Assembly: GCA_030146905.1 (NCBI GenBank) | Contig: JASLAV010000131.1 | Coordinates: forward strand, 1-10,615 | Source of the DNA: Lentzea sp. | GTDB lineage: Bacteria > Actinomycetota > Actinomycetes > Mycobacteriales > Pseudonocardiaceae | DNA length: 10,615 nt | Direction: 5' to 3' | Shown: positions 1 to 6,781 of the stretch, in pieces | Numbering within the stretch: the stretch's first letter is position 1 | Layout of the letters: each line of letters begins with the position of its first letter | Program-made: the position numbers and the translations under genes | The notes under the pieces: generated by a model | What the model saw: the letters and a program-made list of their open reading frames with translations, nothing else | Databases searched by the model: none | Told to the model about the DNA's origin: nothing

Positions 1-141
1 CGCGCCGCGGCCTCGGCGTGCGCGCGCAACTCGGTGGCCCTGTTCGTGCCGTGCCACCGCGTGATCCGGATCGGCGGCAACCTCGGCGGCTTCCGCTGGG
101 GCCTCGACGTCAAGCGCTGGCTGCTCGCCCACGAGCGCTAA
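1..141 (+). CDS. Methylated-DNA-protein cysteine methyltransferase, C-terminal fragment
   Basis: This is the last 46 codons of a DNA alkylation repair protein; the 5' part lies outside the window. The reading frame starts at base 1 and ends with TAA at 139-141. It shows the family's active-site signature PCHRV (codons 18-22), whose cysteine irreversibly accepts the methyl group from O6-methylguanine. The helix-turn region NLGGFRWG and a final KRWLL.HE stretch follow. Known family: Ogt/MGMT and the C-terminal domain of Ada. The FRWG and KRWLL pattern recalls the Ada-type C-terminus, but the domain that would separate stand-alone Ogt from bifunctional Ada is not in view, so no symbol is given. 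The stop overlaps the stop of the convergent gene on the other strand within the four bases 138-141, leaving no room for an intergenic terminator. Family assignment is firm; subfamily is uncertain. Confidence 0.93.
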   Translation, partial: RAAASACARNSVALFVPCHRVIRIGGNLGGFRWGLDVKRWLLAHER

Positions 142-677
142 GCGACGAGGCCGATCTCCGGCGGCCCGGTCATGGTCAGCAGTTCCGTGCCGCACCGCGG
201 GCACGACCTGGTGACCGGCCACACCGTGTTGCTCTGCAGGGAGTGCTCGCCGCTGAACCAGTCGTCCTCGCCGGCGTCGCGGCAGGTGCGGCAGCCGACG
301 CGGTAGTGCAGCCGGGCCCACGGGAACGCGCCGAGTTCGCTGCCACGCTCGTCCGGGCTCTTGAGATCGGTGAACGGCGACCACCAGAAGGACACCCTGC
401 AGCGCAGGGTCTGGGTGGCGTCGTTCCCGGCGGTGTCGAAGCCGGTGACGCGGATCGGCGCCGGGTGCCTACCCACGTCGTCCGCGTCGTCCTGCCACTC
501 CAGCTGTCCGCGGGAGGAGTGGCACAGGCCGTGCGCGGCGCCGTGGTGCAGGACGACGGTCCTGCCCACCCGGCGGCACACGAAGCAGTCGTGCGAGTAC
601 TCCAGCCGGTTCGACCACACGAAGTGGGCGGCCGGGGTGACCTCGACGCGGGCGGTGATTTCCACGTGGGACAGCAC
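138..677 (-). CDS. Cysteine-rich zinc-ribbon-like hypothetical protein (179 aa)
   Basis: I do not recognise this 179-residue protein. It carries three CxxC pairs: C31/C34 (CFVC), C129/C132 (CRTC) and C159/C162 (CPRC followed by G). There are also single cysteines at 52 and 93 and a histidine pair at 44-45. The last two pairs, about 27 residues apart, look like one four-cysteine zinc ribbon, and the first pair with C52 or the histidines could bind a second metal. Between them is an aromatic-rich, probably beta-rich stretch (FWWSPF at 97-102). No signal peptide or membrane segment is visible, so it is probably cytosolic. The start is GTG at 677. No Shine-Dalgarno precedes it, but a TANNNT hexamer sits six bases upstream, which suits a leaderless mRNA. 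The stop (TAG) overlaps the stop of the convergent methyltransferase. Codon usage looks native. Function unknown; metal binding is inference. Confidence 0.75.
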   Translation of the reverse strand: MLSHVEITARVEVTPAAHFVWSNRLEYSHDCFVCRRVGRTVVLHHGAAHGLCHSSRGQLEWQDDADDVGRHPAPIRVTGFDTAGNDATQTLRCRVSFWWSPFTDLKSPDERGSELGAFPWARLHYRVGCRTCRDAGEDDWFSGEHSLQSNTVWPVTRSCPRCGTELLTMTGPPEIGLVA

Positions 678-683
678 TCGCCG

Positions 684-689
684 AGGCTA
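684..689 (-). promoter_or_regulatory. Putative -10 box for a leaderless zinc-ribbon gene
   Basis: On the minus strand TAGCCT is followed by six bases and then the GTG start, the geometry of actinobacterial leaderless promoters (TANNNT, start about 6-7 nt downstream). I see no good -35 hexamer. The hexamer straddles the edge of the palindromic element at 685-839, so any -35 region would lie inside that element. Confidence 0.45.
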
Positions 690-839
690 GGCCCTGTCCT
701 GCGGGTCCGTTCGATGAGAGTCACGGTCGAGAGACCCGGAGGCGGTGCCACCGCGACGCCCTCATACCGGGCGCGGTGCCGCCTCCGGGGCCCTCGGCCG
801 CGACTATCGCGGACGAGACCCGCAGGACAGGGCCTGGCC
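685..839. repeat. 155-bp imperfect palindrome with 19-bp terminal inverted repeats (MITE-like)
   Basis: Bases 689-707 (AGGCCCTGTCCTGCGGGTC) are the exact reverse complement of 817-835. Beyond these ends, GGC at 685-687 pairs with GCC at 837-839. Inside, the arms keep pairing with mismatches and small bulges: 716-740 against about 785-806, and CCGGAGGCGG at 736-745 against 779-788, up to a short loop near 757-768. The whole block could fold into one hairpin. It has no ORF of its own and fills almost all of the gap between the sbcC stop (843) and the next start (677). Terminal repeats with an internal palindrome suggest a miniature inverted-repeat transposable element; the CTGTC in its ends recalls IS5-group termini from memory only. 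A TA flanks the left end (688-689) and TG the right (835-836), so a clean target duplication is not visible. It could also terminate the sbcDC transcript. Confidence 0.8.
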
Positions 840-842
840 AAC

Positions 843-3719
843 TCAGGCCAGCGACATCTCCAGCGTGGACCCGGTGCGCGCCTTGCGGACCCTCAACCGG
901 GTGGGGATCCGCTGCCGCAGCTCCTCCACGTGCGACACCAGCCCGACGACACGGCCGCCGGCGCGCAGCTCGTCGAGCGTGTTCATGACGATGTCCAGCG
1001 TGTCGGAGTCGAGCGTGCCGAAGCCCTCGTCGACGAACAGGGTGTCGAGCAGCGCGCCGCCTGTCTCGTTGGCCACCACGTCGGCCAGGCCGAGTGCCAG
1101 TGACAGCGAGGCCAGGAACGACTCGCCGCCCGACAGCGTCTTGGCGGGACGCGACCGGCCCGAGTAGTCGTCCAGCACGTCGAGGCTCAGACCGCCGCGG
1201 GTGCCGCGGGCGCCGGCCGAGTCGGAGTGCACGAAGCTGTAGCGCCCCTGGCTCATGCGGTGCAGCCTGGCCGACGCGGCGACGGCGACCTCCTCCAGGC
1301 GGGCCGCCAGCACGTACGAGCGCAGGGTCATCTTCTTCGAGTTCTGGCCGCGGCCGTTGATCACGTCGGTCAGCGCGTCCAGTTCGGCGTAGGTGGCCTC
1401 CAGCGGCTCCAGCGACTTCCGCTCGGCGCGCAGGCGGGCGGCGAGTTCGCTCACGCGCTCCAGTGCCGCTCTGGCGCGGGCGAGGCCGGTCGCCGCCGAG
1501 GAGGCGGCCGCACGGGCGGAGGAGGCCTGGGCGGTCACCTCGGCCAGGTCGACCTCCTCGTCGGGGTCGACCTCCGCCAGCTCCTCCAGCGTGGCGAGGG
1601 CGGAGGCGCGGGCGCGTTCCCACTTGGCGATGCGGTCGTCCAGCGCTTCCAGCTTGATGGCCGGGCGGTGGGCGGCCAGTGCGGTCTCCACGTCGGGGAA
1701 GCCCGCCTCCGCGGCCAGCGCGGCGACCGAGGCCTGCTGCTCCTCGACGCGGGCCAGGGCGGCGGCGCGGGCGTTGCGGCGCTCGTCCAGCTCCACCAGC
1801 GCCTTCGCCAGGCGCAGGAGGTGGTCGCGGCGCGTCAGGACGTCCTCGTGCTCGCCGCGGGCCTTGTCCAGGCGGGCGGCGCGTTGTTCCACGACCGCGG
1901 CCAGCGACGTGTGCTCGGTGCGCAGCCCGACCAGGTCCTGCTCGACCTTCGCCTTCTCGGTCGCCAGCTGCTTGCTCTTGGCTTCGAGCCCGACGAACTC
2001 GGTCTGGCGCTGCGAACGGGTGCGGGCCAGCTCCAGGGCCGTGCGGTACTCCGACAGCACGGCGGAGGGCTCGTCGGAGCCGAGCACCTCCCAGCAGGCC
2101 TGGATGCGCAGCTCTGCGGCGTGGGCGGCCCGTTCGGCCTCGTTGCGGCGGTCGAGGGCGGCCTGCTCGTCGCGGGCGGCCTCCTCCTCGGCGGTGGCGC
2201 CGACACCGCCCAGCATCGGCTGGGCGGGGGCGGGGTGGCTCGGCGAACCGCAGACGGCGCAGGGCTTGCCGCGCTTGAGGGCCGCGGCCAGCTCGATGGC
2301 CATGTTCTCGAGCCGCTGCTGGCGAACCTGCTGCAGGACGTCCTTGGCCTTCTGGTGGACGTCGATCGCCTGGTGCAGCTCGTTCTTGGTGCGTTCCAGC
2401 GCCCGCGCCGCACCGGGCAACGCCTCGGCCGCGTCCGCGCGGGCCTTCAGCGACTCCAGGCGGCCCGACGCCTCGACGGCGGCGTCCAGCTGGGCGCGGC
2501 ACTGGGCCAGGCGGTCGGGCAGCAGCTCCAGTTCGGTGTCGAGCGCGAGCAGTCGGCGCTCGACCTGGTGCGAGGAGTTCTTCAGCTCCGACAGCTTGCG
2601 CACGTCGGCCTTCTGGCGTTCGGCCTCCGCCGCCAGCTCGCTCAGGCCACCGGCCTCCTCGCGGTGGCGCTCGGCGTCCTCCCGCAGCGAGGAACCCTCG
2701 TAACCCAAGCTCGCCAACGCTTCCGCGGCACGGGTCGCGTCGCGCACGGCGAACTCGTAGGACTGCCGGAGCTTCGCGATCTCGGTGTGGGCCGGCACGA
2801 CGGGAGCCGCGCGGCGGGCGGCGTCGCGTTCGGCGAACCACGACGCCGAGTCGGCCGCCTCGACGCGGGCCAGCAGCTCGCGGGCCTCGCGGACGCGGCG
2901 GAGCTGGTCGGCCTGCACGCGGGCCTGGGCCAGCAACGCGTCCGCGCCGTCGGCCACACCCGCCGTCTCCTCCGCCAGTGCCTCGGCCTCCCCGACGGCG
3001 CGGGACAGCCGCTCCAGCACCGACTCCAGCCAGCCGGGTTCGTCGGAAGGCTCCTCCGAGGCGGCCTCCGCGACGCGGTGCAGCAGCTTGGCCGCGCCCT
3101 GACGGCGTTCCTCCAGCACACGGCCGGCCACGACCCGCTTGTCGCGGAACCACTTCTCGACGTCGAGGAACCGCTCGGTGCCGAAGAGCTTCTCCAGCAG
3201 CACCTCGCGTTCGGCCGTGTCCGACCGCAAAAACTTGGCGAACTCCCCCTGCGGCAGCAGCACGACCTGGAAGAACTGCTCGTACGACATGCCCAGCAGG
3301 TCCTCGACGGCGCGCGCCACGTCGTCGATGCGGGTGATGCCCTCGCCGTCCCAGCCCTCCAGCCACGTCAGCGAGCACTTCGCTGGCTGCGTGGTGAACC
3401 CGCCGCCGCGCTTCTTCGGCCTGTCGAACTCCGGCGAGCGCACGATCCGGAACCGCCGCGACTGCACCGTGAGCTCCAGCGACACCTCCGTGGGCACCTC
3501 GGGGTCCGCGTACTCGCAGCGCAGCTTCTTCACGTCGCCACGCGCGCCCGGCACCCGGCCGAACAGCGCGAACGCCACCGCGTCGAGCAGCGTCGTCTTG
3601 CCGGCGCCCGTGTCGCCGTGCAGCAGGAACAACCCGTCGGCGCCCAGCTCGTCGAAGTCGACGGCCTCCGGCCGCGGGTAGGGGCCGAACGCCGTCAGCT
3701 CCAGGCGGTGCAGTCTCAT
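843..3719 (-). CDS. sbcC: Exonuclease SbcCD, ATPase subunit SbcC
   Basis: SbcC is the Rad50-type SMC-like ATPase that, with SbcD, opens and degrades hairpins, cruciforms and blocked DNA ends. The 958-residue protein has the full layout. Walker A is GDTGAGKTT at 35-43. Long charged coiled coils follow on either side of a central zinc hook CAVC (C487, C490), which dimerises two SbcC molecules through zinc. Near the C-terminus come the ABC signature LSGGE (862-866), Walker B ending in VDEG with D897/E898, and the switch histidine H930. Length is close to the family norm of about 1,000. ATG at 3719 is chosen because the conserved N-terminus begins there and it overlaps the sbcD stop as ATGA. AGGGAG (3728-3733 on the plus strand, reversed) gives a Shine-Dalgarno about 7 nt upstream. 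A longer open frame continues upstream but is antisense-like and non-homologous. No key residue is missing. Confidence 0.97.
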   Translation of the reverse strand: MRLHRLELTAFGPYPRPEAVDFDELGADGLFLLHGDTGAGKTTLLDAVAFALFGRVPGARGDVKKLRCEYADPEVPTEVSLELTVQSRRFRIVRSPEFDRPKKRGGGFTTQPAKCSLTWLEGWDGEGITRIDDVARAVEDLLGMSYEQFFQVVLLPQGEFAKFLRSDTAEREVLLEKLFGTERFLDVEKWFRDKRVVAGRVLEERRQGAAKLLHRVAEAASEEPSDEPGWLESVLERLSRAVGEAEALAEETAGVADGADALLAQARVQADQLRRVREARELLARVEAADSASWFAERDAARRAAPVVPAHTEIAKLRQSYEFAVRDATRAAEALASLGYEGSSLREDAERHREEAGGLSELAAEAERQKADVRKLSELKNSSHQVERRLLALDTELELLPDRLAQCRAQLDAAVEASGRLESLKARADAAEALPGAARALERTKNELHQAIDVHQKAKDVLQQVRQQRLENMAIELAAALKRGKPCAVCGSPSHPAPAQPMLGGVGATAEEEAARDEQAALDRRNEAERAAHAAELRIQACWEVLGSDEPSAVLSEYRTALELARTRSQRQTEFVGLEAKSKQLATEKAKVEQDLVGLRTEHTSLAAVVEQRAARLDKARGEHEDVLTRRDHLLRLAKALVELDERRNARAAALARVEEQQASVAALAAEAGFPDVETALAAHRPAIKLEALDDRIAKWERARASALATLEELAEVDPDEEVDLAEVTAQASSARAAASSAATGLARARAALERVSELAARLRAERKSLEPLEATYAELDALTDVINGRGQNSKKMTLRSYVLAARLEEVAVAASARLHRMSQGRYSFVHSDSAGARGTRGGLSLDVLDDYSGRSRPAKTLSGGESFLASLSLALGLADVVANETGGALLDTLFVDEGFGTLDSDTLDIVMNTLDELRAGGRVVGLVSHVEELRQRIPTRLRVRKARTGSTLEMSLA

Positions 3720-4855
3720 CGCTCCTGCTCCCTCGCCACCGATGCGAACGCCTCGCGCAGCAACGCCTTCTCCGCCTCTGACGGCTCGGAGCCGCGGGCG
3801 TCCGACACGAAGCAGCAGGCCACTTCCTCGTCGGTCCGGCCGCGCACCCTGTCCGCGTAGGTCATGTCGTGCCGCGGCCCCTGCTCCGGCCGCCACTCCA
3901 CGTGCACAGCGTGCTCGAACCGCTTCTGCAGCTGCCGCAACGCGTCCATCGGCCGCACGTGGTCCGTGAGCACCACGGACAGGAAGTGGTCCTCCAGCGG
4001 CTTGTGCGCCGGGTCCTCCAGCACCTCGGCGAGCATCCCCGTCACCGTGGCCAGTTGCCGCGGCACCGGCAGGTCGCGCCGCTCCACCCCGACCAGCCCA
4101 CCGGCGTCGAGCTCCACCAGCCACACCGACTTGCGGTGCCGCGCCTCGGAGAACGAGTACGCCAGCGGACTGCCCGAGTACCGCAGGTTCTCCGCGAGCG
4201 TCTGCGGCCCGTGCAGGTGCCCGAGAGCCACGTAGTCGACGCCGGAGAACACCCGCATCGACACGTCCTGCACGCCGCCCACCGCGATGGTGCGCTCCGA
4301 CTCCGACGGCGCCCCGCCCGTGACGAACGCGTGGGCCAGCACCACGGACCGCGCCCCGCGCGATGCCAGGTCGGCGCGAATCCGGCGCATCGCCTCGGTC
4401 AGCACAGGGGCGTGGCCCTTGTCCGCCACCCCGAGCACGTGCCGCGCCGGTTCCGGCTCCAGGAACGGGATCCCGTACACCGCGACGGGCCCGTGCTCGT
4501 CCTCCAGCTCGACCGGCTTGTCCAGCAACGAGATCTGCGTGCGCAGGTGCAGCCCGCCCGCCGCCGCGAACTCCCCGAACACCCCGATCCTGGCCGCCGA
4601 GTCGTGGTTGCCCGGCGTGATCACGATCTTCGCCCCCGCCGCGCGGATCCTCATCAGCACCCGCGCGCACAACGCCACCGCGTCCGCCGACGGCACGGCC
4701 CTGTCGTAGAGGTCGCCGGAGATGACCACGACGTCGACCTTCTCGGAAGACGCCAGGTCAGCGAGGCCGCTCAGCACCGACTCCTGCTCCACGAGCAGGT
4801 CCCGGCCGTGGAAGGTCCGCCCCACGTGCCAGTCGGAGGTGTGCAGGATCCGCAT
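3716..4855 (-). CDS. sbcD: Exonuclease SbcCD, nuclease subunit SbcD
   Basis: SbcD is the Mre11-type calcineurin-like phosphoesterase that supplies the manganese-dependent nuclease of SbcCD. All metal-site motifs are present in the 379-residue protein: SDWH at 7-10, GDLYD at 47-51, GNHDS at 82-86, H175 in an AHAF motif, and GHLH with H213 and H215. Length matches the family (about 380-400). The frame stays open 19 codons further up to a GTG at 4912, but homology begins exactly at MRILHTSDWH, so ATG at 4855 is chosen. TACGGT six bases before this ATG and the lack of a Shine-Dalgarno suggest a leaderless mRNA. The gene heads a two-gene operon and overlaps sbcC by four bases (ATGA), so the subunits are probably translationally coupled. 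Divergent rmuC starts 98 bp away. Confidence 0.96.
   Translation of the reverse strand: MRILHTSDWHVGRTFHGRDLLVEQESVLSGLADLASSEKVDVVVISGDLYDRAVPSADAVALCARVLMRIRAAGAKIVITPGNHDSAARIGVFGEFAAAGGLHLRTQISLLDKPVELEDEHGPVAVYGIPFLEPEPARHVLGVADKGHAPVLTEAMRRIRADLASRGARSVVLAHAFVTGGAPSESERTIAVGGVQDVSMRVFSGVDYVALGHLHGPQTLAENLRYSGSPLAYSFSEARHRKSVWLVELDAGGLVGVERRDLPVPRQLATVTGMLAEVLEDPAHKPLEDHFLSVVLTDHVRPMDALRQLQKRFEHAVHVEWRPEQGPRHDMTYADRVRGRTDEEVACCFVSDARGSEPSEAEKALLREAFASVAREQER
3728..3733 (-). promoter_or_regulatory. sbcC ribosome binding site
   Basis: On the minus strand AGGGAG lies within the last codons of sbcD, with eight bases between its GGGAG core and the sbcC ATG. A second GGAG lies closer to the start, but only two bases away. 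The site supports the ATGA-overlapping start over any upstream choice. Confidence 0.6.
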
Positions 4856-4861
4856 GGCGAC

Positions 4862-4867
4862 ACCGTA
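4862..4867 (-). promoter_or_regulatory. Putative -10 box for a leaderless sbcDC mRNA
   Basis: TACGGT on the minus strand is followed by six bases and the sbcD ATG. No purine-rich Shine-Dalgarno precedes that ATG, so transcription probably starts at or next to the start codon. No convincing -35 hexamer was found at 17-18 bp spacing. Confidence 0.5.
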
Positions 4868-4940
4868 GAGACGACGTCCGACAAATCTCCGGGAGGGTTC
4901 CCGGCGTGTCACCCGATCGAGTTCAACATCCGTGGGGGAG

Positions 4941-4946
4941 CATCAT
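4941..4946 (+). promoter_or_regulatory. Putative -10 box for a leaderless rmuC
   Basis: CATCAT (four of six matches to TATAAT) is followed by seven bases and the GTG at 4954. A GGGGGAG at 4934-4940 could serve as a Shine-Dalgarno, but its 13-nt spacing is longer than usual, so the leaderless reading is preferred. The first base of the box is not T, which weakens the call. Confidence 0.35.
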
Positions 4947-4953
4947 CGGTGCC

Positions 4954-5865
4954 GTGACCGCAGTGATCATCACCGCCTCGATCGTCCTGGCGCTCGTCAG
5001 CGCCGGGGCGCTGCTGTTCGTCTGGCGCCTGTACCAGGACAGCGTCCGCCGCACCGACGAAGCGCTCGCCGCCATCGGTGCCGAACGCGCGCGTTACGAC
5101 GCACAGCAGGTGGCCCTCCAGCGCTACGAAGTCGCGTTCTCCAGCGTTTCCGGACGCGGTGAGCTCGGCGAACAGGTGCTAGTGGAGACGGCGCGCGCCC
5201 TCGGCCTGAGGGAAAACCTCCACTACACGCTGCAGACCGACGTGGCCGGCGGCGGAGCGGTTCGCCCCGACATGGTCCTGAACGTGGGCGGCGGCCGTCA
5301 GGTCCCCGTCGACTCGAAGATGTCCATGGCCTGCTGGGCGGAAGCGGTCGAGACGGACGACCCGCAGGAACGCCAGGACGCGCTGCGCGTCCACGTCCGC
5401 AACATCCGTTCGCGTGCCGCCGAACTGGCCGGCAAGGGCTACCAGCGCTGGGCGGACGCCATCTACGGCACGATCATGTTCGTCCCCAACGACGGCGCGG
5501 TCGTCGCCGCGCTCGACACCGACCCGGAACTGCTGCGCTGGCTGCTGGACCGCCGCGTCTTCCTGTGCGGCCCGACGGGGTTCGCCGTGATCGCGTCGTC
5601 GGCGATGTTCGCGGTCACCGAACGCGCGCTGGCCGAGGACGTCGAACAGGTCAGGCTGCAGGCGGGCAGGGCGAACCGCGCCGCCGACACCGCCATCGAG
5701 GCGGTCAACCTCTCCACCACGCACCTGCAGCGCTTCCTCTCCGCGCGCCGCCGCGAGCTGGACGCGCTCGAAGGCTTCCGGGCGAGCGTGGAGCCGCTCA
5801 CGGACGCCTCCGCCACCCCGACGCCCCTCCCGCTCGTCCGAAGGGCGGACGAACAGTCCGCATAA
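4954..5865 (+). CDS. rmuC: DNA recombination protein RmuC homologue
   Basis: RmuC-family proteins carry a PD-(D/E)xK-like nuclease fold and limit recombination at inverted repeats; the biochemistry is poorly defined. The 303-residue product has an N-terminal membrane helix (about 4-24), a short coiled-coil-like stretch (28-60), then the conserved core. The core contains GRGELGE at 67-73, RPDMV at 104-108 and VDSK at 119-122 (D106, D120 and K122 fit the nuclease pattern), followed by K161-Y163 and FVPND at 176-180, where the family usually has FVP plus an acidic residue. It is shorter than E. coli RmuC (about 475 aa), chiefly through a reduced N-terminal coiled coil, as I expect for actinobacteria. 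GTG at 4954 is chosen because it begins just before the membrane helix. A GTG at 4906 would add 16 residues but overlaps the sbcD upstream region. Divergence from sbcDC may let the two be co-regulated. Confidence 0.93.
   Translation: MTAVIITASIVLALVSAGALLFVWRLYQDSVRRTDEALAAIGAERARYDAQQVALQRYEVAFSSVSGRGELGEQVLVETARALGLRENLHYTLQTDVAGGGAVRPDMVLNVGGGRQVPVDSKMSMACWAEAVETDDPQERQDALRVHVRNIRSRAAELAGKGYQRWADAIYGTIMFVPNDGAVVAALDTDPELLRWLLDRRVFLCGPTGFAVIASSAMFAVTERALAEDVEQVRLQAGRANRAADTAIEAVNLSTTHLQRFLSARRRELDALEGFRASVEPLTDASATPTPLPLVRRADEQSA
5834..5852 (+). terminator. Possible hairpin at the end of rmuC
   Basis: TCGTCCG (5834-5840) and CGGACGA (5846-5852) form a perfect 7-bp stem with a five-base loop. 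It lies 11 bases before the end of the rmuC stop codon. The right arm can instead pair with GTCCG at 5856-5860, so two hairpins compete. A short AAAA but no T tract follows. This could be a weak terminator or chance in GC-rich coding sequence. Confidence 0.25.
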
Positions 5866-5941
5866 AACGCACGGAGCGTGCATGGAGGTTGCTTCTGCGT
5901 GAGAAAGCCGCGGACTGACGAACACCGATTGGCCGAACGGC

Positions 5942-5947
5942 TACCGT
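5942..5947 (+). promoter_or_regulatory. Putative -10 box for a leaderless DUF6542 gene
   Basis: TACCGT is followed by seven bases and the GTG at 5955, a textbook spacing for a transcript that starts on the start codon. This favours GTG 5955 over the in-frame GTG at 5946, which would overlap the -10 box. No clear -35 hexamer is visible. Confidence 0.5.
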
Positions 5948-5954
5948 GTGCGGC

Positions 5955-6686
5955 GTGAGTGAGTTGCGCGAGCGTTCAGCAGCCTTCGATGACGAGGTCG
6001 AAGACTACGACGCGGTTCCGTGGAACTACCGGGCCATCTTCGGCGAGTTCAGGGGAATCCCGTGGTGGGCCGCGATCCTGTGCGCCCTCCTACCGGCGTT
6101 CATCGGCGCGTTCATCGACATCAACTCCAGCAAGACCGTCGGCTGGACGTTCAACGTGGTGTTCTTCGCGGGCGCGCTGGCGGGCATCCTGCTGGTGCAG
6201 CGCCGCAGCCTGTTCGCCCCGATGGTGCAGCCACCGCTCATCCTGGCCGCCACGGTGCCCACGCTCGTGCTGCTCACTGGCGGAGTCGCGAAGGGCGGCC
6301 TGTCCGCCATGGCGCTGGGCCTGGGCAAGCCGCTGATCGACAGCTTCCCGGTCATGGCCGTCACGACGGGCGTCACCGTCGCACTGGGCATCCTGCGGAT
6401 CGTGCTGCAGAAGGACCCGAACCGCCCGACCAGGGACGAGGTCCGCGAGGCCAAGGCGGAGATCAAGGAGCGGGGCAAGCCGGCCCGCAAGCCCCGCGAG
6501 GAGGCCTCCGACGAGGACCGCCCGCGCCGCCCCCGTCCCGAGCGCGCCGAACCCGCGGAGGGCACTCCTGCCCGCCGGCCGAGGCCGGAGGGAACGCCCG
6601 CCCGCCGCCCGCGTCCGGACGGTGCGTCACGCGGTGAGCGCCCGGCAGGTCAGCGCAAGCCCCGCCCGCCGCGCGACGACCGTTGA
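5955..6686 (+). CDS. DUF6542 membrane protein with a basic Pro/Arg tail
   Basis: This 243-residue protein fits the actinobacterial DUF6542 family, whose function is unknown; Rv1111c sits in the matching place beside lytB2 in M. tuberculosis. An acidic cytoplasmic-looking N-terminus (1-33) is followed by four hydrophobic segments (about 37-55, 66-81, 95-110, 131-147). Between the second and third lies the family-like motif RRSLFAP..QPPL (83-95). After residue 148 comes a roughly 95-residue tail very rich in Arg, Pro, Glu and Lys, probably disordered, with a ten-residue unit repeated in tandem at about 202-221. GTG at 5955 is chosen over GTG at 5946 because of the -10 box placement. The gene follows rmuC by 89 bp and probably has its own promoter. 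It ends against a strong hairpin facing ispH. Basic-tail binding to nucleic acid or acidic partners is speculation. Confidence 0.85.
   Translation: MSELRERSAAFDDEVEDYDAVPWNYRAIFGEFRGIPWWAAILCALLPAFIGAFIDINSSKTVGWTFNVVFFAGALAGILLVQRRSLFAPMVQPPLILAATVPTLVLLTGGVAKGGLSAMALGLGKPLIDSFPVMAVTTGVTVALGILRIVLQKDPNRPTRDEVREAKAEIKERGKPARKPREEASDEDRPRRPRPERAEPAEGTPARRPRPEGTPARRPRPDGASRGERPAGQRKPRPPRDDR
6558..6617 (+). repeat. Tandem 30-bp coding repeat (2 copies)
   Basis: Two consecutive 30-base units (6558-6587 and 6588-6617) both encode EGTPARRPRP, with several synonymous differences. A third, degenerate unit (DGASRGERPA) may follow. The repeat sits in the disordered tail of the DUF6542 protein, where copy-number change would be tolerated. 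The synonymous drift suggests the duplication is not recent. Confidence 0.75.
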
Positions 6687-6735
6687 CGCCTGGACCTACC
6701 CGCGTCAGGTGACGCACCTCGACGTGAGCCGGACC

Positions 6736-6767
6736 GCTGTGGTGTCCGCGGGCGCGGACACCACAGC
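6736..6767. terminator. Bidirectional hairpin terminator between convergent genes
   Basis: GCTGTGGTGTCCGCG (6736-6750) and its exact reverse complement (6753-6767) form a near-gapless 15-bp palindrome. In RNA a few innermost pairs would open to make the loop. It lies midway in the 95-bp gap between the stops of the DUF6542 gene and ispH. There is no T tract on either strand, as is common for actinobacterial hairpin terminators, so it probably serves both transcripts. Confidence 0.75.
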
Positions 6768-6781
6768 CGAGAAGGTCCTGA

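Noticed and set aside
685..839. CRISPR-like or tRNA-like structure in the palindromic gap
   Set aside because: There is only one pair of inverted, not direct, repeats, no spacers, and no cloverleaf; the structure is a single long hairpin.
721..3378. 885-codon minus-strand frame overlapping sbcC in another phase
   Set aside because: The translation is almost all Arg, Gly, Ala and Pro with no recognisable motif; the sbcC frame explains the region.
1227..3860. 877-codon open frame antisense to sbcC
   Set aside because: It lies opposite a gene with complete SbcC motifs, its product is low-complexity Gly/Arg/Leu-rich sequence, and long antisense frames are expected in very GC-rich coding DNA.
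3720..4670. Upstream in-frame extension of sbcC (full open frame would give 1,275 codons)
   Set aside because: Homology and Walker A place the N-terminus at 3719; the extra sequence is the antiparallel-phase shadow of sbcD.
4906..4953. Earlier GTG start for rmuC giving 16 more residues
   Set aside because: The extension is not hydrophobic, overlaps the sbcD upstream region, and has no Shine-Dalgarno; GTG 4954 precedes the membrane helix directly.
5869..5881. 5-bp hairpin GCACG-GAG-CGTGC just after rmuC
   Set aside because: Too short to call a terminator or operator, and it lacks a T tract; short palindromes of this size are frequent at this GC content.
5179..5925. 248-codon minus-strand frame opposite rmuC
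   Set aside because: It is antisense to the conserved RmuC core and has no family pattern; treated as a GC-bias artefact.
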